NCBI RefSeq assembly: GCF_001563225.1
Contig: NZ_CP014206.1
Location: 3,034,001-3,098,000, forward strand
DNA length: 64,000 nucleotides
Direction of reading: 5' to 3'
Source of the DNA: Pseudodesulfovibrio indicus
Lineage (GTDB): Bacteria > Desulfobacterota > Desulfovibrionia > Desulfovibrionales > Desulfovibrionaceae
A model generated the notes under the pieces. The model did not search any database, was not told the DNA's origin, and saw only the letters and a list, made by a program, of their open reading frames with translations. Made by a program: the position numbers and the translations under genes. The stretch's first letter is position 1; each line of letters begins with the position of its first letter. Below are positions 32,770-42,110 of this stretch, in pieces.

Positions 32770-34644
32770 ATGGCCTCCACACTGGAAGTCTTTGCCCGGC
32801 ACAGCGCCAACCCGCTCGTCATCGTGGATGGGGCGCAGCAAATCGTTTACGCCAACAACGCCTTCTGCCGCCTTTTGCCGCCCGATTCGCCCTTCCCGGA
32901 GGGACGGCGTCTCGCCACCCTGCCGCTGCCTGACTGTTTGCGCCGCGCCCTGCTCGGCGGCCTGGACGAGGCGGACCTGACCGGAGTGGACCTGAGCCTG
33001 CCCGTGGAGATAACGTCCGGGAGCGACCGCGAGGAGATGACCTGCCGCACGGTCCGGCTGCCCGACAACACCGTGGCCGTCGAGCTGCTGCGCCACGCCG
33101 GGATCGAACGCCTCAAGTCCGCCCTGCGCGAGGAAAAGGTGCTGCGCCGCCAGTCGGACATGCTCCGGGAGCGCGGCCGCAAGCTCTTCTTCGACGTGGT
33201 CAACGAGCTGCCGGTATTCGTCTACATGCAGCGGCGCGACTATTCCGTGGCCTACGCCAACAAGAAGACCCTGGCGTTCTACGGCGAGGTCAAGGGGAGG
33301 AAGTGCTACCAGATGTTCGGCGGCCGGGACGACCCGTGCCCCCACTGCCCCACCTTCCGGGTGTTCGACACCGGAAAGCCCGTGGACTGGCAGTTCACCG
33401 ACGACGAGGGGCGGACCTTCCACATCTACGACTATCCCTTCGAGGACGAGAACGGCGATCCCCTGGTCATGGAGCTGGGCGTGGACATCACCGAGCTCAA
33501 GCGCGTGGAGCGCGAGCTGTTCCAGGCCCAGAAGATGCGGGCCATCGGCGTGCTCGCCGGAGGCATCGCCCACGACCTGAACAACAATCTGGTCCCGATC
33601 ATCTTCAATGTAGACTACGCCCTGGGCAAGGCGGACGGGACCGAGGTGGAGCCGCCCCTGGCCGAGGCGCTGCGCGCGGCGTACAAGGCCGCCGACCTGG
33701 TGGAGCAGGTCCTGGAATACAGCCGCCAGCAGGACGTCACCCGGTCGGTCCTGCACCTGACCCCGCTGGCCCGTGAGAACCTCGGCATCCTCCAGGGAAC
33801 CCTGCCCGAGCACGTCACCCTGGAGACGGATTTTTCGGCCGAGCGCGACTGCGTGCTGGCCAACCCCTCGCAGATCCAGCAGGTCCTGCTCAACCTCTGC
33901 CGCAACGCGGTCCAGGCCATGTCCGGGGCCGGCACGCTCTCGGTCCGGGTCTCCAACCTGCGCCTGGAATCGCGCAAGGACGCCCCACACAACGGACTGG
34001 CCCTGGGCGACCACGTGGTCCTGACCGTCTCGGACACCGGCCACGGCATCGAGCCGGGCAGCGCCGAGCGCATCTTCGAGCCGTTCTACACCAGCAAGAC
34101 CAAGAGCGGCGGCACCGGCATGGGGCTGGCCGTGGTCCACGCCATCGTGACCTGCAGCGGCGGCTCCATCCGCGTGGACTCCAGGCCGGGCAAAGGCACG
34201 ACCTTCACGGTCTACCTGCCCTGTACCCCCACGCCGGAGGTCAAGACCCTGGCCCGCGAGACCAAGCCCGCCGTGCGCTCCACCGGCCGACTGCTGCTGG
34301 TGGACGACGACGCGGGCGCGCTCCAGGCCATGCAGCGCGTGCTGCGCGACGCGGGCTATGAGGTCTTCACCGCGGACGGCGGGACCGAGGGGCTGAAGGA
34401 ATTCTTCCGGGGGCGCGGCCAGTTCGAGCTGGTCATCACGGACCAGTCCATGCCCGACATGACCGGCATGGAGATGGCCGCCCGCATCCTGGAGCACGCG
34501 CCCGGAACCCGGGTGGTCATCTGCACCGGCCACGTGGAGCCGAGGCTGGAGGCCCAGGCCCGCGAGACCGGGGTGTCCGGGTTCGTCATGAAACCCATGT
34601 CGCCCCGCACGTTGGTGGAAAACGTCAACAAATACAGGTCATAG
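32770..34644 (+). CDS. PAS-containing hybrid sensor histidine kinase
   Basis: This 624-residue cytoplasmic kinase has two PAS-like domains (about 1-110 and 138-248). The second contains C179 and a CPHC group (190-193) that could bind a metal or sense redox. The H-box GGIAHDLNN places the phospho-accepting His at 268; NLCRNAVQAM, DTGHGI and GTGMGLAVVHAI form the ATPase. A receiver domain follows (from about 507) with Asp558 as acceptor. No transmembrane helix is seen, so the signal is internal. It sits 6 bases before the response-regulator gene. Confidence 0.9.
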   Translation: MASTLEVFARHSANPLVIVDGAQQIVYANNAFCRLLPPDSPFPEGRRLATLPLPDCLRRALLGGLDEADLTGVDLSLPVEITSGSDREEMTCRTVRLPDNTVAVELLRHAGIERLKSALREEKVLRRQSDMLRERGRKLFFDVVNELPVFVYMQRRDYSVAYANKKTLAFYGEVKGRKCYQMFGGRDDPCPHCPTFRVFDTGKPVDWQFTDDEGRTFHIYDYPFEDENGDPLVMELGVDITELKRVERELFQAQKMRAIGVLAGGIAHDLNNNLVPIIFNVDYALGKADGTEVEPPLAEALRAAYKAADLVEQVLEYSRQQDVTRSVLHLTPLARENLGILQGTLPEHVTLETDFSAERDCVLANPSQIQQVLLNLCRNAVQAMSGAGTLSVRVSNLRLESRKDAPHNGLALGDHVVLTVSDTGHGIEPGSAERIFEPFYTSKTKSGGTGMGLAVVHAIVTCSGGSIRVDSRPGKGTTFTVYLPCTPTPEVKTLARETKPAVRSTGRLLLVDDDAGALQAMQRVLRDAGYEVFTADGGTEGLKEFFRGRGQFELVITDQSMPDMTGMEMAARILEHAPGTRVVICTGHVEPRLEAQARETGVSGFVMKPMSPRTLVENVNKYRS

Positions 34645-34650
34645 ACAGCC

Positions 34651-36045
34651 ATGGCGCGCATCCTGATCATCGACGACGACGAACTCATCCGCAGCGGCCT
34701 TTCCCGGTGTTTCGGGGACCTCGGCCACGAGGTCCTGACCGCCCACGGGCTGGGCCAGGGCATCGAGCGCGCCCGGTCCGGGGTGGACGTCATCTACCTG
34801 GACCTGAGCCTGCCCGACGGCGACGGCCACACGGCCATCAACGAGCTTTCCGCCGCCCCCGGCGGGCCGGAGATCATCGTCCTGACGGGGCTGCGCGACA
34901 ACTTCGGCGCCCAGGAGACCCTGACCAGCGGGGCGTGGGACTACATCCAGAAACCGGCCACCCCGTCCATCCTCAAATCGTCCCTGGCGAGCGCGCTGAA
35001 GTACCGCGAGGACAAGGTGGCCACGCGGGAGCCGGTCCCGGAGTTCGACGCCGGGGCCATCATCGGCGACTCCCCGGCCATCAACCGGGCCAAGCAGCTC
35101 ATGGCCAGGGCCGCCGAGAGCGAGGCCTCGGTGCTCGTGCTCGGGGAGACCGGCGTGGGCAAGGAGCTGGCGGCCCAGGCCATCCACCGCAACAGCTCCC
35201 GGCGCAAGGGGCCCTTTGTGGTCGTGGACTGCTCCAACCTCACGGAGAGCCTGCTCGAAAGCGTGCTCTACGGGCACGTCAAGGGAGCGTTCACCGGGGC
35301 GCACGGCGACCACCGGGGGCTGGTGGCCGAGGCGGACACCGGGACCCTGTTCCTGGACGAGGTGGGCGAGCTGCCCCCGGCCCTCCAGAAATCCTTCCTG
35401 CGCGTGCTCCAGGAACACCGCTTCCGGCCCGTCGGTTCCGGCCGCGAACAGACCAGCGACTTCCGGCTGGTGGCGGCCACCAACCGGGACCTGGAGGCCA
35501 TGACCCGCGCCGGGACCTTCCGTCCGGACCTGCTCTTCCGGCTGCGCACCCTGGAGATTCCCCTGCCGCCCCTGCGCGACCGGGACCGGGACGTGACCCT
35601 GCTGGCCGAGCATTTCTCGCAGGCCGCCAGCGACCGCTACCGGCTGTCGCGCAAGCGGCTCTCCAAGCAGTTCGCCAAGGTCGTCACGGCCTACACCTGG
35701 CCGGGCAACGTTCGCGAGCTGGGCAACGTCATGGAGGCGGCGGTCATCGCCGCGGGCCACGAGCCGGTCATCTACCCCAAGCACCTGCCCGGCAACGTCC
35801 GGGTCTCCACCCTGGACAAGGGCAAGCCCCGGAAGCAGCAATCCAAACCGACGCCCCCCCCTTCGGACGCCCCCATCCAGTCCTACGCGGACTACAAGTC
35901 CATGCGCGACCGCGCCTACTTCCAGCAGCTCATGGACCTCTGCGACTTCGACATCCCCAGGGCCAGCCGACTCTCCGGCCTGAGCATTCCGAGCATCTAC
36001 CGTCACCTGGCCCTGGCGGGCATCCCCACACGATCCGCGAAATAG
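34651..36045 (+). CDS. Sigma-54-dependent NtrC-family response regulator
   Basis: This 464-residue activator has a receiver domain (Asp51 acceptor), a central AAA+ domain with Walker A GETGVGKE (165-172) and the GAFTGA motif (212-217) that contacts sigma-54, and a C-terminal Fis-type helix-turn-helix. It is co-transcribed with the hybrid kinase. The divergent operon has a sigma-54-type promoter and inverted repeats in the shared intergenic region, so this protein is its likely activator. Confidence 0.93.
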   Translation: MARILIIDDDELIRSGLSRCFGDLGHEVLTAHGLGQGIERARSGVDVIYLDLSLPDGDGHTAINELSAAPGGPEIIVLTGLRDNFGAQETLTSGAWDYIQKPATPSILKSSLASALKYREDKVATREPVPEFDAGAIIGDSPAINRAKQLMARAAESEASVLVLGETGVGKELAAQAIHRNSSRRKGPFVVVDCSNLTESLLESVLYGHVKGAFTGAHGDHRGLVAEADTGTLFLDEVGELPPALQKSFLRVLQEHRFRPVGSGREQTSDFRLVAATNRDLEAMTRAGTFRPDLLFRLRTLEIPLPPLRDRDRDVTLLAEHFSQAASDRYRLSRKRLSKQFAKVVTAYTWPGNVRELGNVMEAAVIAAGHEPVIYPKHLPGNVRVSTLDKGKPRKQQSKPTPPPSDAPIQSYADYKSMRDRAYFQQLMDLCDFDIPRASRLSGLSIPSIYRHLALAGIPTRSAK

Positions 36046-36115
36046 CTCTTCCCCTCCGATTCTCCCGCCATTCATGCCTGTTGAAGTATGAATATTGACT
36101 CAATCATTCAAATGA

Positions 36116-36141
36116 GTGATGGGATGAAAAACACCCATCAC
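36116..36141 (+). promoter_or_regulatory. Hairpin in the leader of the CGGC-domain gene
   Basis: GTGATGGG (36116-36123) and CCCATCAC (36134-36141) form an 8-bp stem with a 10-base loop, ending four bases before the GGAGG ribosome-binding site. It could control translation. TTGACT at 36095-36100 may be part of a promoter, but no good -10 follows. Confidence 0.4.
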
Positions 36142-36154
36142 CGTGGAGGAGAAT

Positions 36155-36520
36155 ATGGAAAAGATATTGATCATCGGCTGCCGAAACACCATGGACGACG
36201 TGTGCATCGGCTGCTCCCGCTGCATGGTGGCCTTCAACCGGCGCGAGGGCCAGTTCGAGCGCTACAAGGACATGGAGGCGGAGGTCCTGGGCATTCTGAA
36301 CTGCGGCGGCTGTCCCGGGGCGAGCGTCGTCCAGCGACTGGCCCAGGTGAAGCTCTGGAACCTGCCCCTCAAGGAGCAGCCCACCAAGATCCACATCGGC
36401 CCCTGTTTGTCCGACCACTGCCCCCATTACGACGACGTGGTCACCAAGATCTTCGCCAAGTCCGGCCTGGACGTCATCGAAGGCACCCACCCCTACATGC
36501 CCGATAAAATCTGGGGCTGA
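36155..36520 (+). CDS. CGGC domain-containing cysteine-rich protein
   Basis: This 121-residue protein has the CGGC motif (LNCGGCPGAS) plus CIGCSRC near the start and PCLSDHCPHYDD, as in CGGC-domain proteins that are predicted to bind metal. I chose ATG 36155 because GGAGG lies 5 bases upstream. It has its own leader and lies after the two-component genes, so it could be an accessory redox or metal protein, but no link to the neighbouring operon is proven. Confidence 0.78.
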   Translation: MEKILIIGCRNTMDDVCIGCSRCMVAFNRREGQFERYKDMEAEVLGILNCGGCPGASVVQRLAQVKLWNLPLKEQPTKIHIGPCLSDHCPHYDDVVTKIFAKSGLDVIEGTHPYMPDKIWG

Positions 36521-36602
36521 ACGCGCGGCACCCAGGCGGAAGCCCGGTCCTGAACCGGCTCCGCCCGCTCCCCGCGCCTGGCTCCTGGACGACATCCCAC
36601 AA

Positions 36603-36630
36603 CAAAAGGCCCGCCCTCGAAAGGGCGGGC
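36603..36630 (-). terminator. Intrinsic terminator after the large hybrid kinase
   Basis: A 10-bp perfect stem (36607-36616 with 36621-36630, loop CGAA) is followed on the minus strand by TTTT. It lies 47 bases past the kinase stop. Confidence 0.78.
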
Positions 36631-36677
36631 CTCACGCATCCCGCGAAAGCAAGGGATCGACCACGGACCGCCGAACA

Positions 36678-39600
36678 TCAGGACAATCCGAGCGCGTCCA
36701 GTTTCTTGAGAGCCTCATCGAAATCATAGTTGTCCACGGCCCTGAAAAACGCCCTGACGTCACTGTCGGCGCTCCTGATCCCCGGCATGGAGCGCAGCTT
36801 CCCGGCCACAACCAGGGCTTCGGCATTGGACTCTTCGAGCAACACGCGCAACTGGCGCAGGCAGGCGCGCGTTTCCTCGGTAACCGCATCCTCTGCGCCC
36901 TCCGGCCGGGCTTCCTCGGGTGACGGCTCCACAAGGGGTTGCAGGGACGCCAGGACCGGCTCCAGCTCCTTGACCACGTCCTGGAGCAACCGGTCGATCT
37001 CCTCGGCTGGAGCCTGTCCCTTGCAGCCCAGTTCCAGGGCCAGGGCCCGCTCGCCGACCCCGGTGGCTCCGATGGTGGCCGCGACCCCCTTGAGGGTGTG
37101 CGCGCACCGTTCGGCGGCGCTGGCATCGTCCTCCCGGCGGGCTGCCGAGAAACTCCTTCCGAAATCCTCATAATTTTTGGCGAACTTGCTCAGCAAGGAG
37201 CGGTACAGCGATTCCTTGCCCTGGACGTACCGCAGCCCGACCGCCACGTCGATGCCGTGCAGGCCCGACAGTCCGAGGTCCGCTTCCGGCTGCGCGGAGG
37301 ACGCCTGCCTCTCGGGAACCTTGACCCATTTCCCCATGGTCACGAAGAGTTCCTGAACCCGTATGGGCTTGCCGATGTGGTCGTTCATGCCCGCCTCTAT
37401 GGACTTCTCCCTGTCCCCGGCCATGACGTTGGCGGTCATGGCGATGATCGGCAGCGTCTTGAGACGGTCAATCTTGCGAATCTCCCTGGTGGCGGCGTAC
37501 CCGTCCATCACCGGCATCTGGCAGTCCATGAGCACACAGTCGAATTCCTCCCGCTCCAGGATCGCCAACGCCTCAAGGCCGTTCTTCGCGACCTTGCAGT
37601 CAAGGCCGTTGCTGGTCAGCAGGTCCACGGCCACGTCCTGATTGATTTCGTTGTCCTCCACCAGCAGGACCCGCGCCTTGCGCAGCTTGGCGGTCATCTG
37701 GCCCAGCTCGTCGCGGCGGAACCCGGTCCGGCTCGCCCGCTTGGTCACTCCCTGTTCGGCCTCCATGATGGTGTCGAGCAGGGTCGAAGGCAGGATGGGC
37801 TTGCTCAGCGCGCCCACCACGGCAGGGTCGTTCTTGGTTTCATTGTCGATGTTGAACGTGCCGTATGCCGAGACAAAGATGATCTTCGGCGTGTGCGGGA
37901 TGTCCGGACTCTCCGTCATGACCCGGACCATGTCGCCCCCGGTGATGCCGAGCAGGTCCCAGTCCAGGATGACGAAGTCGTAGCGTCGGTTTTCCTCCTG
38001 GGCTTCCAGCAGGGCCAACCCGGACTCGAAGGAATCCGACAGGTCGAACGTGAACCCGAACCCGGTCAGCATCTCGGCGAAAATCTTCCGCGCAGTGCCG
38101 TTGTCGTCCACCACCAGGACGTGCACGGGGTTTATGTCCAGGTACTCATCCCACTTGGGCGGCCGCGCCTGCTTTCTCAGGCGGACGGTGAAGTGGAAGG
38201 TGCTGCCCACGCCGAATTCGCTCTCGACCCAGATGGCTCCGTTCATCATCTCGGTCAGCTTCTTGGAGATCGCCAGGCCGAGGCCCGTGCCGCCATATTT
38301 GCGGGTGGTGGACGTGTCCGCCTGGCTGAACTGCTGGAACAACTTGTTCCGCTGCTCCGCGGTCATGCCTATGCCCGTGTCCCGGACCGAAAAGTGGAGA
38401 ACGACCTCTTCCTCCGTCTCTTCCTCGCCCCGGACCGAGATCACGACTTCGCCCCGAGGGGTGAACTTGATCGCGTTGTTCCCGAGATTGAGCAGCACCT
38501 GTCCCAGCCGGAGGGGGTCGCCCACCAAGGCCGTGGGCAGATTCGAAGGCAGGTCGAACATGAGCTGGAGCCCGGCCTCCTGAGCCCTCAACCCCAGGAC
38601 GCCGGCCAGGTGCTCGAACACCTCGCCCAGGAAGAAGTCGGTGAGCTCCATATCCATCCTTCCGGCTTCGATCTTCGAGAAGTCGAGGATGTCGTTGAGG
38701 ATGCCAAGCAGATTCTCCGCCGAGACATGGACCTTCTCGATGTAGCTCCGCTGCTTGTCGTTGAGGTCGCTTTGCAGTGCCAGATGCGACAGCCCCATGA
38801 TCGCGTTCATGGGCGTGCGGATCTCGTGGGACATGTTGGCCAGGAAGTCCGATTTGGCCCTGGTGGCCTGCTCGGCCTCCTCCTTGGCCTCGGCCAGGGC
38901 CTTGGCCACCGCCTTCCTGCTGGTGATGTCCTCGATGATCCCTTCGATGGTTTCGAGTTCCCCGTTCTCGTTGAAGACCGGATGCATCGAGTTGAGCAGT
39001 TCGTGCTTTGTGCCGTCGGCATGGAGGTAGGCCATCTCTATCTCCAGGACAGGCTGCTTGCGCCGCATGGCCTCCCGGAAAGCGGCCTCCGCCCGTTCCA
39101 CGATGCCGGGCAGCCAGTTGACCGCGTCCTGCCACTTCCGGCCTATGACCTTTTCCTTGGGCTGGCCGAAAACGGACATCGAGCTCTCGCCGATGAAGAG
39201 CACCTCCCCTTCCGGCGTGTGGCTGAAGATGGCGAACCGGCCGGCCAGGTCCTCGACCAGCCGCTGATAGCGCTCCCGGCTCTTCCTGATCTCGTCCTCC
39301 ATGGCCATGCGCTCGGTGATGTCGCTCATCACCGCCACGAATATGGGGTTGCCGTTGACCACCGCCCAGTTGAGCGCGATCTCCATGGGGAATATGGAAC
39401 CGTCCTTCCTTCTGGCCTGAACCACGGTCTGGTTGCCGAGGAGTTTTGCCGCGCCTCCCTGATTCCAGTTCCGCAGATACCCGTCATGCGCCATGCCCAC
39501 CTCCCCGGGCATGAGCAGGTTGACGTTTCGGCCGATGATCTCGTCCCTGGTGAATCCGAATATCTCCTGCGCCGCCGGGCTGAATTCGTTGATCAACCCC

Positions 39601-41129
39601 CGTGAGTCGATGACGATGATGCCGTTCTTGGCGGTATCGATGATCCCCCGCAGGTGGGCGGTCCGCTCCTCGACCTTCTGCTCCAGTTCCTTCTTGGACT
39701 TCTCCAGTTCAAGGCGGTTCTCTTCGGCTTCGGTGATGTCGACAAACGTCTCGAGCAACAGCTGCTTGTCTCCCCTGGAGATCATGGAAACGGCTTTCAT
39801 GATCGGGATGGCGGTGCCGTCCTTGTGCAGAATGGTGCGCCGGGCCATGTCCTTGGACTGATTGAGGTCCAGGATGGGGCAGTTGTCCTGTTCCGCCGGG
39901 CAGGTCAGTTGATGGCATATCTTGCCCACCACCTCGTCCTCCGACCGGCCGATCATCTTTTGGGCGAATCGGTTCACGGCCACGATGTTGCGCGTCTCGG
40001 GGTCGATCAGCAGGACGCCCGCCTCAATGGAGTGGAAGAGCTGGGACAGGAATTCCTCGCTCTCCCGAATCTCCTCCGACTGCGCCAGAATGGCCTTTTT
40101 CGAACTGTCCACGCGGTCGAACATGGTATCCAGAAAGACGCTCAGATCGTAAATCTCGTCGCTCCCGCCGATGGTGATTGCCGAAGCGGCGACCTCGCCC
40201 TTTTCCCGCCGGGAAAGCCGGGCCATGAGCAGGTCGAGCCGGTCCAGGACCTTCTTCTTGAGCAGGTAATAGCTGAACAGGGCGAAAAACAGTATGGTCA
40301 GGAAAATGATGCCGAAATAGAAGTAGGAAATGGTCTTCCCCTGCTTGGAGATGACCCTTTTCACGGAGACCTTCAGCAGGGCGACCGCCTTTCCGCTCAT
40401 GTCCGTGATGGGGGCGATCCCCAGCGAAGTCGCGTCATCGGGGTGGACCAGATACACGTTGTCCGCGAAGAGCGGGTCGCTCCTGACCATCCGGCTCATG
40501 TCCTCCGGGACATCGAGCGACACCTCCTTCCCCATCAGAGACGATATCTCCCCTATGATCTCGGGGGTTATCAGCCGGGCCATGACAAGGAACCCCATGG
40601 CCGGTCCGGACTTCGAGCTGGTAAGGATGCTGCGCTTGACGACCATGGCCAGATCCCCGCGCTCCAGGCGGACGATGCCGCCGAACCCGCCGGAAAGCCA
40701 GGGCAACGCGGGCAGCTCCCCGGACGTCAGATGATAGATCTCCCGGGCCAGGGACATGTCCACGTTGCCGTCCGGCCTGAACCCCATCAGATAAACGGGT
40801 TCTCCCTTGCGGTTCTGAATCGCGATGCAAGCGAGCGATTGGCTCGAAAAGGTCTCCGGGGTGAGGTTGGAATCGACGTAACGGGTGTCGCCGTCCTGGG
40901 CAAAGATATAGGTGTCGTCCCATTCGGCCCAATCCAACGCCAGGTTGTCCAGAACCAGAAGCTGCCGGTCGAGAATCCCCTTTGCCATGACGGCCTGGGA
41001 ACGCGTCTCATCGTCTTCCATGTCCTGGAACCCTTTGGTCAGCACCAGTTCCGAGGCGAGAAACTGGCAAATGCCCAAAAAGAGGGTCGCGGCGATGACA
41101 CCGGCAAGAAAAAATGTACGGAGCTTCAT
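36678..41129 (-). CDS. Large hybrid sensor histidine kinase (CHASE4-PAS3-HK-REC2-Hpt)
   Basis: This 1483-residue membrane kinase starts with a transmembrane helix, a periplasmic CHASE4-like domain (DWAEWDDTYIF) and a second helix. Three PAS domains follow, the first with a CPAEQDNCP cysteine pair. The kinase core has NMSHEIRTPMN, NNAIKFTP, DTGIGM and GTGLGLAISKKL. Two receiver domains come next (acceptors in VILDWDLL and VLMDCQMP), then a C-terminal Hpt domain with AHTLKGVAA. All phosphorelay modules except a final regulator are in one chain. No partner output gene is adjacent. Confidence 0.9.
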   Translation of the reverse strand: MKLRTFFLAGVIAATLFLGICQFLASELVLTKGFQDMEDDETRSQAVMAKGILDRQLLVLDNLALDWAEWDDTYIFAQDGDTRYVDSNLTPETFSSQSLACIAIQNRKGEPVYLMGFRPDGNVDMSLAREIYHLTSGELPALPWLSGGFGGIVRLERGDLAMVVKRSILTSSKSGPAMGFLVMARLITPEIIGEISSLMGKEVSLDVPEDMSRMVRSDPLFADNVYLVHPDDATSLGIAPITDMSGKAVALLKVSVKRVISKQGKTISYFYFGIIFLTILFFALFSYYLLKKKVLDRLDLLMARLSRREKGEVAASAITIGGSDEIYDLSVFLDTMFDRVDSSKKAILAQSEEIRESEEFLSQLFHSIEAGVLLIDPETRNIVAVNRFAQKMIGRSEDEVVGKICHQLTCPAEQDNCPILDLNQSKDMARRTILHKDGTAIPIMKAVSMISRGDKQLLLETFVDITEAEENRLELEKSKKELEQKVEERTAHLRGIIDTAKNGIIVIDSRGLINEFSPAAQEIFGFTRDEIIGRNVNLLMPGEVGMAHDGYLRNWNQGGAAKLLGNQTVVQARRKDGSIFPMEIALNWAVVNGNPIFVAVMSDITERMAMEDEIRKSRERYQRLVEDLAGRFAIFSHTPEGEVLFIGESSMSVFGQPKEKVIGRKWQDAVNWLPGIVERAEAAFREAMRRKQPVLEIEMAYLHADGTKHELLNSMHPVFNENGELETIEGIIEDITSRKAVAKALAEAKEEAEQATRAKSDFLANMSHEIRTPMNAIMGLSHLALQSDLNDKQRSYIEKVHVSAENLLGILNDILDFSKIEAGRMDMELTDFFLGEVFEHLAGVLGLRAQEAGLQLMFDLPSNLPTALVGDPLRLGQVLLNLGNNAIKFTPRGEVVISVRGEEETEEEVVLHFSVRDTGIGMTAEQRNKLFQQFSQADTSTTRKYGGTGLGLAISKKLTEMMNGAIWVESEFGVGSTFHFTVRLRKQARPPKWDEYLDINPVHVLVVDDNGTARKIFAEMLTGFGFTFDLSDSFESGLALLEAQEENRRYDFVILDWDLLGITGGDMVRVMTESPDIPHTPKIIFVSAYGTFNIDNETKNDPAVVGALSKPILPSTLLDTIMEAEQGVTKRASRTGFRRDELGQMTAKLRKARVLLVEDNEINQDVAVDLLTSNGLDCKVAKNGLEALAILEREEFDCVLMDCQMPVMDGYAATREIRKIDRLKTLPIIAMTANVMAGDREKSIEAGMNDHIGKPIRVQELFVTMGKWVKVPERQASSAQPEADLGLSGLHGIDVAVGLRYVQGKESLYRSLLSKFAKNYEDFGRSFSAARREDDASAAERCAHTLKGVAATIGATGVGERALALELGCKGQAPAEEIDRLLQDVVKELEPVLASLQPLVEPSPEEARPEGAEDAVTEETRACLRQLRVLLEESNAEALVVAGKLRSMPGIRSADSDVRAFFRAVDNYDFDEALKKLDALGLS

Positions 41130-41346
41130 TCAATGTGCCCATTTGATGGTAAAGGACTTTTCCCGGCGGCAGTTGCCCGACCGGGCCGTTCAGCGTCCTC
41201 CCGGCGCAGGAGCGATGCTCCGGGCCGCCTGCCTTCACGTATTCATGATCCTACCGCGAATCATGGTCGTCCATTATTATGTCGGGACAACAACCTGACT
41301 TAACGATCAAAACCAAAACGCCTGCCCCCCCCGCGCCGCAAATCAC

Positions 41347-41377
41347 AAAAAAAGGCTTACCACGAACGTGATAAGCC
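41347..41377 (-). terminator. Terminator after tRNA-Ser(UGA)
   Basis: An 11-base-arm stem with one mismatch (41354-41364 with 41367-41377) is followed on the minus strand by T7. It lies 12 bases past the tRNA 3' end. Confidence 0.85.
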
Positions 41378-41389
41378 GTTGATGTCTTC

Positions 41390-41481
41390 TGGCGGAGAGG
41401 GAGGGATTCGAACCCCCGGATGAGTCGCCCCATCTCTGGTTTTCAAGACCAGCGCATTAAACCGAGCTCTGCCACCTCTCC
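41390..41481 (-). tRNA. tRNA-Ser (anticodon UGA)
   Basis: The 92-base minus-strand sequence folds as a class II tRNA: acceptor stem GGAGAGG/CCTCTCC, a long variable arm, the T-loop GGTTCGAATCC, and an encoded CCA end. The anticodon loop CTTGAAAA gives UGA, so it is serine-accepting. A terminator follows directly. Confidence 0.95.
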
Positions 41482-41488
41482 GGTGGAT

Positions 41489-41507
41489 GCGGCGCGACGT
41501 GCGCCGC
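41489..41507. repeat. Short inverted repeat upstream of tRNA-Ser(UGA)
   Basis: GCGGCGC and GCGCCGC flank GACGT, 8 bases upstream of the tRNA 5' end. It may be a leader hairpin of the tRNA precursor. The 41541-41596 stretch upstream holds two more repeats: GGAATGTC-N20-GACATTCC and CATTCG-TGC-CGAATG. Confidence 0.35.
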
Positions 41508-41606
41508 TAAACGGGAAAATGGTTGTAGAAACCGCGCTATGGAATGTCAAGGAGCAAAAGGGATTCGGGACATTCCGTTTTCATTCGTGCCGAATGCGAA
41601 ACCGGT

Positions 41607-41635
41607 TTGACACCATCTTTCGCTTCCCGTATGAG
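41607..41635 (+). promoter_or_regulatory. Sigma-70-type promoter for the Fur-family gene
   Basis: TTGACA (41607-41612), a 17-base spacer and TATGAG (41630-41635) lie 41 bases before the ATG. The inverted repeats just upstream (41569-41596) are candidate operator positions. Confidence 0.6.
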
Positions 41636-41675
41636 AAGAATTGACTGAAATTCAAACAAAACGACGGGATATACC

Positions 41676-42107
41676 ATGAAAGCCCCGCAAGACGTTTTCG
41701 CCGAATACCTGGCCAACGAGAACCTGAAGATGACGCCCCAGCGGCGGATCATCCTCGACACCCTGCTCAAGCAGGACGACCACCTCTCTTCCGAGGAGCT
41801 CTACGCTCGCGTCAAAAAGCGGGACGGCTCCATCGGACAGGCCACGGTATACCGGACCCTCAAGCTGCTCAGCGACTCCGGACTGGTGGAGCCGCTCGAT
41901 TTCGCCGACGGGGTGACCCGCTACGAGACGAGCTACGGCAAGGATCACCACGACCACCTCATCTGCGAGCGGTGCGGGAAGAACATCGAGATCGTGGACG
42001 AAACCATCGAGCGCCGCCAGGAACAACTGGCCAAGGAGCACGGCTTCACGCTCCTGCGCCACAAGATGTACCTCTACGGAATCTGCCCGGACTGCCGCAA
42101 GAAGTAA
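41676..42107 (+). CDS. Fur/PerR-family metalloregulator
   Basis: This 143-residue repressor has a winged-helix N terminus (MTPQRRIILDTLL, GQATVYRTLKLL) and metal sites in DHHDHLICERCGK and CPDC at the C terminus, the latter typical of the structural zinc. The pattern does not by itself separate Fur (iron), Zur (zinc) and PerR (peroxide). It stands alone between a tRNA and the PilZ gene, with its own promoter. Confidence 0.87.
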   Translation: MKAPQDVFAEYLANENLKMTPQRRIILDTLLKQDDHLSSEELYARVKKRDGSIGQATVYRTLKLLSDSGLVEPLDFADGVTRYETSYGKDHHDHLICERCGKNIEIVDETIERRQEQLAKEHGFTLLRHKMYLYGICPDCRKK

Positions 42108-42110
42108 CCG

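Noticed and set aside
36939..39605. An 888-residue plus-strand frame opposite the large hybrid kinase
   Set aside because: It has low-complexity composition, no domain and a perfect antisense relation to conserved kinase motifs.
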